The notes under the pieces were generated by a model. It made no database searches, was not told where the DNA came from, and saw nothing but the letters and a program-made list of their open reading frames with translations. Shown piece after piece: positions 34,930 through 49,630 of a stretch of DNA of 64,000 nt. The position numbers were made by a program, and so were the translations under genes. Origin of the DNA: Begonia masoniana (lineage: Eukaryota > Streptophyta > Magnoliopsida > Cucurbitales > Begoniaceae); NCBI GenBank assembly GCA_022432975.1, contig CM039506.1, positions 19,719,614-19,783,613 of the forward strand, read 5' to 3'. How positions within the stretch are numbered: position 1 is the stretch's first letter; every line of letters begins with the position of its first letter.

Positions 34930-37900
34930 ATCCTCAATACACGACGTTCTCATCACTTCAAGTTAAAACGTCGAATGTGAAATGGATAACGTAGGTTCTA
35001 ACGACAAGTCATGTAACACTTAACCTAATTTGCTTGATACGTTCAACTCTTTCGGAACAAATCGATTGAAGTGAAGTTTCATATGCTTAATCAAACGCAT
35101 TATTAAGTCTTAATTACTCGTCCATGAAGGTTGTTGGGTCCTCAATACACGTCGTTCTCATCACTTCAAGTTAAAACGTTAAATGTGAAATGGATAACTT
35201 AGGTTATAACCACAAGTCATGTAACACTCAACCTAATTTGCTTGATACGTTTAACTCTTTTAGAACAAGTCGATTGAAGAGAAGTTTCTTATGCTTTATC
35301 AAACGCATTACTAAGTATTAATTACTCGTCCATGAAGGTTGTTGGGTCCTCAATACACGTCGTTCTCATAACTTCAAGTTAAAACCTTGAACGTGAAATG
35401 GATAACTTAGGTTCTAACCACAAGTCATGTAGCACTAAATCTCATTAGCTTGATACGTTCAACACTTTTGGAACAAATAGATTGAAGTGAAGTTTCATAT
35501 GCTTAATCAAACGCATTACTAACTCTTAATTACTCGTCCATTAAGGTTGTTGGGTCCTCAATACACGTCGTTCTCATCACTTCAAGTTAAAACCTTGAAT
35601 TTGAAATGGGTAACTTAGGTTCTAACCACATGTCATGTAACACTCAACCTAATTTGCTTGATACGTCCAACTCTTTTGGAACAAATCGATTGAAGTGAAG
35701 TTTATTATGCTTCATCAAACGCATTACTAAGTCTTAATTACTCGTCCATGAAGGTGGTTGGGTCCTTAATATACGTCGTTCTAATCACTTCAAGTTAAAA
35801 CCTTGAATGTGAAATTGATAACTTAGGTTCTAACCACAAGTCATGTAACACTCAACGTAATTTGCTTGATACGTTCAACTCTTTTGAAACAAATCGATTC
35901 AATTGATGTTTCTTATGCTTCATCAAACTCATTACTAAGTCATAATTACTCGTATTTGATGGTTGTTGGGTCCTCAATACACGTCGTTCTCCTCACTTCA
36001 AGTTAAAACCTATAATGTTAAATGGATAACTTAGGTTCTAACCACAAGTCATATAACACTCAACCTCATTTGCTTGATACGTTCAACTCTTTTGGAACAA
36101 ATAGATTGATGTGAAGATTCTTAAGCTTCATCAAATGCTTTGCTAAGTCTTAATTACGCGTCCATGGAGTTTGTTGGGTACTCAATACATGTCGTTCTTA
36201 TCACTTCAAGTTAAAACCTTGAATGTGAAATGGGTAACTTAGGTTCTAATCACATGTCATGTAACACTCAACCCGATTTGCTTGATACGTTCAACTCTTT
36301 TGGAACAAATCGATTGAAGTGAAGTTTCTTATGCTTCATCAAATGCATTACTAAGGCTTATTACTCGTCCATGAAGGTTGTTGGGTCCTCAATACTCGAT
36401 GTTCTCACAACTTCAAGTTAAAACGTCGAATATGAAATGGATAACATAGGTTCTAACCACAAGTCATGTCACACTCAACCTAATTTGCTTGATACGTTCA
36501 ACTCTTTTGGAACAAATCGATTGAAGTGAAGTTTCATATGCTTAATCAAACGCATTATTAAGACTTAATTACTCGTCCATGAAGGTTGTTGGGTCCTCAA
36601 TACACGTCGTTCTCATCACTTCAAGTTAAAACGTTAAATGTGAAATGGATAACTTAGGTTATAACCACAAGTCATGTAACACTCAATCCAATTTGCTTGA
36701 TACGTTCAACTCTTTTAGAACAAATCGATTGAAGTGAAATTTCTTATGCTTTATCAAACGCATTACTAAGTATTAATTACTCATCCATGAAGGTTGTTGG
36801 GTCCTCAATACTCGTCGTTCTCATAACTTCAAGTTAAAACCTTAAACGTGAAATGGATAACTTAGGTTCTAACCACAAGTCATGTAGCACTGATCCTCAT
36901 TAGCTTGATACGTTCAACACTTTTGGAACAAATCGATTGAAGTGAAGTTTCATATGCTTAATCAAACGCATTACTAACTCTTAATTACTCGTCCATTAAG
37001 GTTTTTGGGTCCTCAATACACGTCGTTCTCATCACTTCAAGTTAAAACCTTGAATTTGAAATGGGTAACTTAGGTTCTAACCACTTGTCATGTAACACTC
37101 AACATAATTTGCTTGATACGTTCAACTCTTTTGGAACAAATCGATTGAAGTGAACTTTATTATGCTTCATCAAACGCATTACTAAGTCTTAATTACTCGT
37201 CCATGAAGGTGGTTGGGTCCTCAATATACGTCGTTCTCATCACTTCAAGTTAAAACCTCGAATGTGAAATTGATAACTTAGGTTCTAACCACAAGTTAGG
37301 TAACACTCAACGTAATTTGCTTGATACGTTCAACTCTTTTGGAACAAATCGATTGAAGTGATGTTTCTTATGCTTCATCAAACTCATTACTAAGTCATAA
37401 TTACTCGTCCTTTAAGGTAGTTGGGTCCTCAATACACGTCGTTCTCATCACTTCAAGTTAAAACCTATAATGTTAAATGGATAACTTAGGTTCTAACCAC
37501 AAGTCATATAACACTCAACCTCATTTGCTTGATACGTTCAACTCTTTTGGAACAAATCGATTGATGTGAAGATTCTTAAGCTTCATCAAATGCTTTACTA
37601 AGTCTTAATTACGCGTCCATGGAGTTTGTTGGGTACTCAATACATGTCGTTTTTATCACTTCAAGTTAAAACTTTGAATGTGAATAGGGTAACTTAGGTT
37701 CTAATCACATGTCATGCAACACTCAACCTGATTTGCTTGATACGTTCAACTCTTTTGGAACAAATCGATTGAAGTGAAGTTTCTTATGCTTCATCAAACG
37801 CATTACTAAGTCTTAATTACTCGTCCATGAAGGTTGTTGGGTCCTCAATACACGATGTTCTCATCACTTCAAGTTAAAACGTCGAATATGAAATGGATAA
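34930..37900. repeat. higher-order repeat of seven monomers (about 1,456 bp), two copies
   Basis: The distinctive monomer with CATATAACACTCAACC, GATGTGAAGATTCTTAAGC and TCCATGGAGTTTGTTGGG recurs near 36050 and 37505. GTAGCACTGA/AACCTCATTAGC variants recur near 35430 and 36885. Both spacings are about 1,456 bp. The distinctive monomer also occurs once near 29810. Confidence 0.75.
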
Positions 37901-40900
37901 CATAGGTTCTAACCACAAGTCATGTAACACTCAACCTAATTTGCTTGATACGTTCAACTCTTTTGGAACAAATTGATTGAAGTGAAGTTTCATATGCTTA
38001 ATCAAACGCATTATTAAGACTTAATTACTTGTCCATGAAGGTTGTTGGGTCCTCAATACACGTCGTTCTCATCACTTCTAGTTAAAACCTTAAATGTGAA
38101 ATGGATAACTTAGGTTATAACCAAAAGTCATGTAACACTCAACCTAATTTGCTTGATACGTTCAACTCTTTTGGAACCAATCGATTGAAGTGAAGTTTCT
38201 TATGATTCATCAAACGCATTACTAAGTCTTAATTACTCGTCCATGAAGGTTGTTGGGTCATCAATACACGTTGTTCTCATCACTTCAAGTTAAAACCTCG
38301 AATGTAAAATGGATTACTTAGGTTCTAACTACAAGTCATGTAACACTCAACCTAATTTGCTTGATACGTTCAACTCTTTTGGAACAAATCGATTGAAGTG
38401 AATTTTCTTATGCTTTATCAAACGCATTACTAAGTCTTAATTACTCGTCCATGAAGGTTGTTGGGTCCTCAATAGACGTCGTTCTCATCACTTCAAGTTA
38501 AAACGTCGAATGTGAAATGGATAACATAAGTTCTAACCACAAGTCGTGTAACACTCAACCTAATTTGCTTGATACGTTCAACTCTTTTGAAACAAATCGA
38601 TAATGTGAAGTTTTCATATGCTTAATCAAACGCATTATTAAATCATAATTACTCGTCCATGAAGGTTGTTGGGTCCTCAATACCGTCGTTCTCATCACTT
38701 CAAGTTAAAACCTTAAATGTGAAAGGGATAACTGAGGTATAACCACAGTCATGTAACACTCAACCTCATCTGCTTGATACGTCAACTCTTTTGAATAAAT
38801 CGATGAAGTGAAGTTTCTTATGCTTCATCAAACGCATTACTAAGTCTTATTACTCGTCCATGAAGGTTGTGTTGGGTCCTCATACACGTCGTTCCATCAC
38901 TTCAAGATAAAACCTTGAATGTGAAATGGATAACTTAGGTTCTAACCACAAGTCAGTACCCTGAACCTCATTAGCTTGATACGTTCAACACTTTGGAACA
39001 AATCGATTGAGTGAAATTTCATATGGTTAATCAAATAGCATTACTAATCTTAATTACTCGTCCATTAAGTTGTTGGGTCCTCAATACACGTCGTTCTCAT
39101 CACTTCAATTTAAAACCTTAAATTTGAAATGGGTACTTAGGTTCTAACCACAGTCATGTAACACTCAACCTAATTTGCTTGATACGTTCAACTCTTTGAA
39201 CAAATCGATTGAAGTGAAGTTTATTAGCTTCATCAACGCAGTACTAAGTCTTAATTAATCGTCCTCCAAAGGTGGTTGGGTCCTCAATATACGTCTTTCT
39301 ATCACTTCAAGTTAAAACATCAATGTAAATGGATAACTTATTGTTCTCACCACAACGTCGTGTAAACTCACCTAATTTGCTTGATACGTTCAACTCTTTT
39401 GGAACAAATCGATTGATGTGAAGATTCTTAAGCTTCATCAAACGCTTTACTAAGTCTTAATTACGCGTCCATGGAGGTTGTTGGGTACTCAATACACGTC
39501 ATTCTTATCACTTCAAGTTAAAACATTGAATGTGAAATTGATAACTTAGGTTCTAACCACAACTCACGTAGCACTCAACCTCATTTGCTTGATACGTTCA
39601 ACTCTTATGGAACAAATCGATTAAAGTGACGTTTCTTATGCTTCGTCAAACGCATTAGTAAGTCCTAATTTCTCGTCCTTGATGGTTGTTGGGTCCTCAA
39701 TACACGTCGTTCTCATCACTTCAAGTTTAAACCTTGAATGTGAAATGGATAATTTAGGTTCTAACCACAAGTCATGTAGCACTCACCCTTATTTGCTTGA
39801 TACGTTCAACTATTTTGGAACAAATCGATTGAAGTGAAGTTTCTTATGCTTCATCAAACGCATTACTAAGTTTTAATTACTCGTCCATGAAGGTTGTTGG
39901 GTCCTCAATACACGACGCTCTCATCACTTCAAGTTAAAACGTCGAATGTAAAATGGATAACATAGGTTCTAACCACAAGTCATGTAACACTCAACCTAAT
40001 TTGCTTGATACGTTCAACTCTTTTGGAACAAATCGATTGTAGTGAAGTTTCATATGCTTAATCAACGCATTACTTAAGTCTTAATTACTCGTCCATGAAG
40101 GTTGTTGGGTCCTCAATACACGTTGTTCTCATCACTTCAAGTTAAAACCTCAATGTGAAATGGATAACTTAGGTTCTAACCACAAGTCAGGTAACACTCA
40201 ACCTAATTTGCTTGATACGTTCAACTCTTTCAGAATAAATCGATTGAAGTGAAGTTTCTTATGCTTTATCAAAGGCATTACTAAGTCTTAATTACTCGTC
40301 CATGAAGGTTGTTGGGTCCTCAATACATGTCGTTCTCATCACTTCAAGTTAAAACCTCGAATGTGAAATGGATACTTAGGTATCTAACCACAAGTCATGT
40401 AACACTCAACCTAATTTGCTTGATACGTTCAACTCATTTGGAACAAATCAATTGAAGTTAAGTTTCTTATGCTTCATCAAACGCATTACTATGTCTTAAT
40501 TACTCGTCCATGAAGGTTGTTTGTTCCTCAATACACGTCGTTCTCATCACTTCAAGTTAAAACCTATAACATGAAATGGATAACTTAGGTTCTAACCACA
40601 AGTCATATAACACTCAACCGCATTTGCTTGATACGTTCAACTCTTTTGGAACAAATCGATTAAAGTGTAGTTTCTTATGCTTCATCAAACGCTTTACAAT
40701 GTCTTAATTACGCGTCCATGAAGGTTGTTGGGTACTCAATACACGTCGTTCTCCTCACTTCAAGTTAAAACCTTGAATGTGAAATGGATAACTTAGGTTC
40801 TAACCACAAGTCCTGTAAGCACTCAACCTCATTTGCTTGATACGTTCAACTCTTTTGGAATATATCGATTAAAGTAAAGTTTCTTATACTTCATCAAACA

Positions 40901-43900
40901 CATTACTAAGTCTTAATTACTCGTCCATGAAGGTTGTTGGGTCCTCAATACATGTCGTTCTCATCACTTCAAGTTAAAACCATGAATGTGAATTGGATAA
41001 CTTAGGTTCTAACCACAAGTCATGTAGCACTCAACCTCTTAGCTTGATACGTTCAACTCTTTTGGAATATAGCGATTGAAAGTGAAGTTTCTTATACTTC
41101 ATCAAACAGCATTATCTAAGTATTAATTACTCGTCCATGAAGGTTGTTGGGTCCTCATACAATGTCGATTCTCATCACTTCAAGTTAAAACCATTGAATG
41201 TGAATGGATAAATTAGGTTCTAACCACAAGTCATGTAGCTACTCAACCTCTATTGCTTGATACGTTCAACTCTTTTGGAACAAATCGATTGAATGTGAAG
41301 TTTCTTATGCTTCATCAAACGCATTAGTCAAGTCTTAATTACTCGGCCAGTTGATGGTTGTTGGTCCTCAATACAAGTCGTTCTCATCACTTCAGGTTAA
41401 AACCTTGAATGTGAAATGGATAACTTAGGTTCTAACCACAAGTCATGTAGCACTCAACCTTATTTGCTTGATATGTTCAACTCTTTTGGAACAAATCGAT
41501 TAAAGTGTAGTTTCTTATGCTTCATCAAATGCTTTACTATGTCTTAATTACGCGTCCTTGAACGTTGTTGGGTACTCAATACACGTCGTTCTCCTCACTT
41601 CAAGTTAAAACATTGAATGTGAAATGGATAACTTAGGTTCTAACCACAAGTCATGTAAGCAATCAACCTCATTTGCTTGATACGTTCAACTCTTTTGGAA
41701 TATATCGATTAAAGTAAAGTATCTTATACTTCATCAAACGCATTACTAAGTCTTAATTACTCGTCCATGAAGGTTGTTGGGTCCTCAATACACGTCGTTC
41801 TCATCACTTTATGTTAAAACCATGAATGTGAAATGGATAACTTAGGTTCTAACCACAAGTCATGTTGCACTCAACCTCTTTAGCTTGATACGTTCAACTC
41901 TTTTGGAACAAATCGATTGAAGTGAAGTTTCTTATACTTCATCAAACGCTTTACTAAGTCTTAATTATGCGTCCATGAAGGTTGTTGGGTACTCAATACA
42001 CGTCGTTATTATCACTTCAAGTTAAAACCTATAAAATGAAATGGATAACTTAGGTTCTTACCACAAGTCATGTAGAGTCAACCTCATTTGCTTGATACGC
42101 TCAACTCTTTTGGAACAAATCGATTGAAATTACGTTTCTTATGCTTCATCAAACGCATTATTAAGTCTTAATTACTCGTCGATGAAGGTTATTGGGTCCT
42201 CAATACAACTCGTTGTCATCACTTAAAGTTAAAATCTTCAATGTGAAATAGATAACATAGTTTCTAACCACAAGTCATGTAACACTCAACCTAATTTGCT
42301 TGATACATTCAACTCTTTCGGAACAAATCGATTGAAGTGAAGTTTCTTATACTTCATCAAACCACATTACTAAGTCTTAATTAATTCGTCCTTGAAGGTT
42401 GTTTGGCCCTCAATACACGTCGTTCTCATCACTTCAAGTTAAAACCTTGAATGTGAAATGGGTAACTTAGGTTCTAACCACTTATCATGTAACACTCAAC
42501 CTAATTTGCTTGAGACGTTCAACTCTTTTGGAACAAATCGATTGAAGTGAAGTTTCTTATGCTTCATCAAACGCATTATTAAGTCTTAATTACTCGTCCA
42601 TGAAGGTTGTTGGGTCCTCAATACACGTCGTTCTCATCACTTCAAGTTAAAACCTTGAATGTGAAATGGATAACTTAGGTTCTAACCACAAGTCATGTAA
42701 CACTCAACCTCATTTGCTTGATACGTTCACTCTTTTGGAACAAATCGATTGAAGTGAAGTTTCTTATGCTTCATCAAACGCATTACTAAGTCTTAATTAC
42801 TCGTCCATGAAGGTTGTTGGGTCCTCAATACACGTCGTTCTCATCACTTCAGTTAAAACCTTGAATGTGAAATGGATAACTTAGGTTCTAACCACAAGTC
42901 ATGTAACACTCAACCTCATTTGCTTGATACGTTCAACTCTTTTGGAACAAATCGATTGAAGTGAAGTTTCTTATGCTTCATCAAACGCATTATTAAGTCT
43001 TAATTACTCGTCCATGAAGGTTGTTGGGTCCTCAATACACGTCGTTCTCATTACTTAAAGTGAAAACCTCGAATGTGAAATGGATAACTTAGGTTCTAAC
43101 CACAAGTCATGTAGCACTCAACCTCATTTGCTTGATACGTTCAACTCTTTTGGAACAAATCGATTGAAGTGAAGTTTCTTATGCTTCATCAAACGCATTA
43201 CTAAGTCTTAATTACTCGTCCATGAAGGTTGTTGGGTCCTCAATACACGTCGTTCTCATCACTTCAAGTTAAAACCTTGAATGTGAAATGGATAACTTAG
43301 GTTCTAACCACAAGTCATGTAGCACTCAACCTCATTTGCTTGATACGTTCAACTCTTTTGGAACAAATCGATTGAAGTGACGTTTCTTATGCTTCATCAA
43401 ACGCATTATTAAGTCTTAATTACTCGTCCATGAAGGTTGTTGGGTCCTCAATACACGTCGTTCTCATCACTTCAAGTTAAAACCTTGAATGTGAAATGGA
43501 TAACTTAGGTTCTAACCACAAGTCATGTAGCACTCAACCTCATTTGCTTGATACGTTCAACTCTTTTGGAACAAATCGATTGAAGTGAAGTTTCTTATGC
43601 TTCATCAAACGCATTACTAAGTCTTAATTACTCGTCCATGAAGGTTGTTGGGTCCTCAATACACGTCGTTCTCATCACTTCAAGTTAAAACCTTGAATGT
43701 GAAATGGATAACTTAGGTTCTAACCACAAGTCATGTAGCACTCAACCTCATTTGCTTGATACGTTCAACTCTTTTGGAACAAATCGTTTGAAGTGAAGTT
43801 TTTTTGCTTCATCAAACGCATTACTAAGTCTTAATTACTCGTCCATGAAGGTTGTTGGGTCCTCAATACACGTCGTTCTCATCACTTCAAGTTAAAACCT

Positions 43901-44005
43901 TGAATGTGAAATGGATAACTTAGGTTCTAACCACAAGTCATGTAGCACTCAACCTCATTTGCTTGATACGTTCAACTCTTTTGGAACAAATCGATTGAAG
44001 TGAAG

Positions 44006-44087
44006 TTTCTAACCACAAGTCATGTAGCACTCAACCTCATTTGCTTGATACGTTCACTCTTTTGGAACAATCGATTGAAGTGAAGTT
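44006..44087. repeat. truncated satellite monomer (about 81 bp)
   Basis: GAAGTTTC is followed directly by TAACCACAAGTC, so roughly monomer positions 4-130 are missing. GTTTCT and GGTTCT share a short microhomology at the joint. Confidence 0.85.
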
Positions 44088-47000
44088 TCTTATGCTTCAT
44101 CAAACGCATTACTAAGTCTTAATTACTCGTCCATGAAGGTTGTTGGGTCCTCAATACACGTCGTTCTCATCACTTCAAGTTAAAACCTCGAATGTGAAAT
44201 GGATAACTTAGGTTCTAACCACAAGTCATGTAGCACTCAACCTCATTTGCTTGATACTTCAACTCTTTTGGAACAATCGATTGAAGTGAAGTTTCTTATG
44301 CTTCATCAAACGCATTACTAAGTCTTAATTACTCGTCCATGAAGGTTGTTGGGTCCTCATACACGTCGTTCTCATCACTTCAAGTTAAAACCTTGAATGT
44401 GAAATGGATAACTTATGTTCTAACCACAAGTCATGTAGCACTCAACCTCATTTGCTTGATACTTCAACTCTTTTGGAACAATCGATTGAAGTGAAGTTTC
44501 TTATGCTTCATCAAACGCATTACTAAGTCTTAATTACTCGTCCATGAAGGTTGTTGGGTCCTCAATACACGTCGTTCTCATCACTTCAAGTTAAAACCTT
44601 GAATGTGAAATGGATAACTTAGGTTCTAACCACAAGTCATGTAGCACTCAACCTCATTTGCTTGATACGTTCAACTCTTTTGGAACAATCGATTGAAGTG
44701 AAGTTTCTTATGCTTCATCAAACGCATTACTAAGTCTTAATTACTCGTCCATGAAGGTTGTTGGGTACTCAATACACGTCGTTCTCATCACTTCAGTTAA
44801 AACCTTGAATGTGAAATGGATAACTTAGGTTCTAACCACAAGTCATGTAGCACTCAACCTCATTTGCTTGATACGTTCAACTCTTTTGGAACAATCGATT
44901 GAAGTGAAGTTCTTATGCTTCATCAACGCATTACTAAGTCTTAATTACTCGTCCATGAAGGTTGTTGGGTCCTCAATACACGTCGTTCTCATCACTTAAA
45001 GTTAAAACCTCGAATGTGAAATGGATAACTTAGTTCTAACCACAAGTCATGTAACAGTCAACCTAATTTGCTTGATACGTTCAACTCTTTTGGAACAAAT
45101 CGATTGAAGTGAAGTTTCTTATGCTTCATCAAACGCATTACTAAGTCTTAATTACTCGTCCATGAAGGTTGTTGGGTACTCAATACACGTCGTTCTCATC
45201 ACTTCAAGTTAAAACCTCGAATGTGAAATGGATAACTTAGGTTCTAACCACAAGTCATGTAGCACTCAACCTCATTTGCTTGACACGTTCAACTCTTTTA
45301 GAACAAATAGATTGAAGTGAAGTTTCTTATGCTTCATTAAACGCATTACTAAGTCTCAATTACTCGTCCATGAAGGTTGTTGGGTCCTCAATACACGTCG
45401 TTCTCATCACTTCAAGTTAAAACCTTCAATGTGAAATGGATAACTTAGGTTCTAACCACAAGTAATGTAGCACTCAACCTCATTTGCTTGATACGTTCAA
45501 CTCTTTTGGAACAATCGATTGAAGTGAAGTTTCTTATGCTTCATCAAACGCATTACTAAGTCTTAATTACTCGTCCATGAAGGTTGTTGGGTCCTCAATA
45601 CACGTCGTTCTCATCACTTCAAGTTAAAACCTTGAATGTGAAATGGATAACTTAGGTTCTAACCACAAGTCATGTAACACTCAACCTAATTTGCTTGATA
45701 CGTTCAACTCTTTTGGAACAATCGATTGAAGTGAAGTTTCTTATGCTTCATCAAACGCATTACTAAGTCTTAATTACTCGTCCATGAAGGTTGTTGGGTC
45801 CTCAATACACGTCGTTCTCATCACTTCAAGTTAAAACCTTGAATGTGAAATGGATAACTTAGGTTCTAACCACAAGTCATGTAACACTCAACCTAATTTG
45901 CTTGATACGTTCAACTCTTTTGGAACAAATCGATTGAAGTGAAGTTTCTTATGCTTCATCAAACGCATTACTAAGTCTTAATTACTCGTCCATGAAGGTT
46001 GTTGGGTCCTCAATACACGTCGTTCTCATCACTTCAAGTTAAAACCTTGAATGTGAAATGGATAACTTAGGTTCTAACCACAAGTCATGTAACACTCAAC
46101 CTAATTTGCTTGATACGTTCAACTCTTTTGGAACAAATCGATTGAAGTGAAGTTTCTTATGCTTCATCAAACGCATTACTAAGTCTTAATTACTCGTCCA
46201 TGAAGGTTGTTGGGTCCTCAATACACGTCGTTCTCATCACTTCAAGTTAAAACCTCGAATGTGAAATGGATAACTTAGGTTCTAACCACAAGTCATGTAA
46301 CACTTAACCTAATTTGCTTGATACGTTCAACTCATTTGGAACAAATCGATTGAAGTGAAGTTTCTTATGCTTCATTAAACGCATTACTAAGTCTTAATTA
46401 CTCGTCCATGAAGGTTGTTGGGTCCTCAATACACGTCGTTCTCATCACTTCAAGTTAAAACCTTGAATGTGAAATGGATAACTTAGGTTCTAACCACAAG
46501 TCATGTAACACTCAACCTAATTTGCTTGATACGTTCAACTCTTTTGGAACAAATCGATTGAAGTGAAGTTTCTTATGCTTCATCAAACGCATTACTAAGT
46601 CTTAATTACTCGTCCATGAAGGTTGTTGGGTCCTCAATACACGTCGTGGTCATCACTTCATGTTAAAACCTTCAATGTGAAATGGATAACTTAGGTTCTA
46701 ACCACAAGTCATGTAACACTCAACCTAATTTGCTTGATACGTTCAACTCTTTTGAACAAATCGATTGAAGTGAAGTTTCTTATGCTTCATCAAACGCATT
46801 ACTAAGTCTTAATTACTCGTCCATGAAGGTTGTTGGGTCCTCAATACACGTCGTTCTCATCACTTCAAGTTAAAACCTCGAATGTGAAATGGATAACTTA
46901 GGTTCTAACCACAAGTCATGTAGCACTCAACCTCATTTGCTTGATACGTTCAACTCTTTTGGAACAAATCGATGAAGTGAAGTTTCTTATGCTTCATCAA

Positions 47001-49397
47001 ACGCATTACTAAGTCTTAATTACTCGTCCATGAAGGTTGTTGGGTCCTCAATACACGTCGTTCTCATCACTTCAAGTTAAAACCTCGAATGTGAAATGGA
47101 TAACTTAGGTTCTAACCACAAGTCATGTAACACTCAACCTAATTTGCTTGATACGTTCAACTCTTTTGGAACAATCGATTGAAGTGAAGTTTCTTATGCT
47201 TCATCAAACGCATTACTAAGTCTTAATTACTCGTCCATGAAGGTTGTTGGGTCCTCAATACACGTCGTTCTCATCACTTCAAGTTAAAACCTCGAATGTG
47301 AAATGGATAACTTAGGTTCTAACCACAAGTCATGTAACACTCAACCTAATTTGCTTGATACGTTCAACTCTTTTGGAACAAATCGATGAAGTGAAGTTTC
47401 TTATGCTTCATCAAACGCATTACTAAGTCTTAATTACTCGTCCATGAAGGTTGTTGGGTCCTCAATACACGTCGTTCTCATCACTTCAAGTTAAAACCTC
47501 GAATGTGAAATGGATAACTTAGGTTCTAACCACAAGTCATGTAGCACTCAACCTCATTTGCTTGATACGTTCAACTCTTTTGGAACAAATCGATTGAAGT
47601 GAAGTTTCTTATGCTTCATCAAACGCATTACTAAGTCTTAATTACTCGTCCATGAAGGTTGTTGGGTCCTCAATACACGTCGTTCTCATCACTTCAAGTT
47701 AAAACCTCGAATGTGAAATGGATAACTTAGGTTCTAACCACAAGTCATGTAGCACTCAACCTCATTTGCTTGATACGTTCAACTCTTTTGGAACAATCGA
47801 TTGAAGTGAAGTTTCTTATGCTTCATCAAACGCATTACTAAGTCTTAATTACTCGTCCATGAAGGTTGTTGGGTCCTCAATACACGTCGTTCTCATCACT
47901 TCAAGTTAAAACCTCGAATGTGAAATGGATAACTTAGGTTCTAACCACAAGTCATGTAGCACTCAACCTCATTTGCTTGATACGTTCAACTCTTTTGGAA
48001 CAATCGATTGAAGTGAAGTTTCTTATGCTTCATCAAACGCATTACTAAGTCTTAATTACTCGTCCATGAAGGTTGTTGGGTCCTCAATACACGTCGTTCT
48101 CATCACTTCAAGTTAAAACCTTGAATGTGAAATGGATAACTTAGGTTCTAACCACAAGTCATGTAACACTCAACCTAATTTGCTTGATACGTTCAACTCT
48201 TTTGGAACAATCGATTGAAGTGAAGTTTCTTATGCTTCATCAAACGCATTACTAAGTCTTAATTACTCGTCCATGAAGGTTGTTGGGTCCTCAATACACG
48301 TCGTTCTCATCACTTCAAGTTAAAACCTTGAATGTGAAATGGATAACTTAGGTTCTAACCACAAGTCATGTAACACTCAACCTAATTTGCTTGATACGTT
48401 CAACTCTTTTGGAACAATCGATTGAAGTGAAGTTTCTTATGCTTCATCAAACGCATTACTAAGTCTTAATTACTCGTCCATGAAGGTTGTTGGGTCCTCA
48501 ATACACGTCGTTCTCATCACTTCAAGTTAAAACCTCGAATGTGAAATGGATAACTTAGGTTCTAACCACAAGTCATGTAGCACTCAACCTCATTTGCTTG
48601 ATACGTTCAACTCTTTTGGAACAAATCGATGAAGTGAAGTTTCTTATGCTTCATCAAACGCATTACTAAGTCTTAATTACTCGTCCATGAAGGTTGTTGG
48701 GTCCTCAATACACGTCGTTCTCATCACTTCAAGTTAAAACCTCGAATGTGAAATGGATAACTTAGGTTCTAACCACAAGTCATGTAGCACTCAACCTCAT
48801 TTGCTTGATACGTTCAACTCTTTTGGAACAAATCGATGAAGTGAAGTTTCTTATGCTTCATCAAACGCATTACTAAGTCTTAATTACTCGTCCATGAAGG
48901 TTGTTGGGTCCTCAATACACGTCGTTCTCATCACTTCAAGTTAAAACCTCGAATGTGAAATGGATAACTTAGGTTCTAACCACAAGTCATGTAGCACTCA
49001 ACCTCATTTGCTTGATACGTTCAACTCTTTTGGAACAAATCGATGAAGTGAAGTTTCTTATGCTTCATCAAACGCATTACTAAGTCTTAATTACTCGTCC
49101 ATGAAGGTTGTTGGGTCCTCAATACACGTCGTTCTCATCACTTCAAGTTAAAACCTCGAATGTGAAATGGATAACTTAGGTTCTAACCACAAGTCATGTA
49201 ACACTCAACCTAATTTGCTTGATACGTTCAACTCTTTTGGAACAATCGATTGAAGTGAAGTTTCTTATGCTTCATCAAACGCATTACTAAGTCTTAATTA
49301 CTCGTCCATGAAGGTTGTTGGGTCCTCAATACACGTCGTTCTCATCACTTCAAGTTAAAACCTCGAATGTGAAATGGATAACTTAGGTTCTAACCAC

Positions 49398-49630
49398 TCA
49401 CCCTGACGATCGCGGGACCGCACAATGGACTGTACCAATCGCAGAGGTATCCAATAACCACTCACCGGGGTGGGGGCCATCGTGAAAAAACATCACTGGG
49501 GGTTACCAGCCAGGAGGGAGTCAATAACACTCACCGTGGGCCCTCGTGAAAACATCACAAATGTGCTTTACCCGCCAGGAGATTCAATACCCACTCACCG
49601 TCCTTTGTGGGGCGTACTGCACATTCTCCC
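49398..49630. other. non-satellite insert, left part: degenerate repeats with CACTCACCG
   Basis: Three degraded units of about 65-70 bp share AATAACCACTCACCG, a CATCGTGAAAA(A)ACATCAC segment and CCAGCCAGGAG. No coding frame. The style resembles plant LTR sequence, but no LTR ends are identified. Confidence 0.6.

Larger units (their letters stand above)
31098..49397. repeat. 208-bp satellite array, block 2 (about 88 monomers; diverged left, homogeneous right)
   Basis: Continues block 1 in phase after Cassandra. From 31.1 to about 42.4 kb monomers are diverged and carry 4- and 7-monomer higher-order patterns. From about 42.5 kb they become nearly identical. Two coupled forms occur throughout: GTAACACTCAACCTAATTT and GTAGCACTCAACCTCATTT. 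In 44-49 kb many monomers share GGAACAATCG (one A short) or AAATCGATGAAG (TT lost). The block ends inside a monomer right after GGTTCTAACCAC. No genes. Confidence 0.95.
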
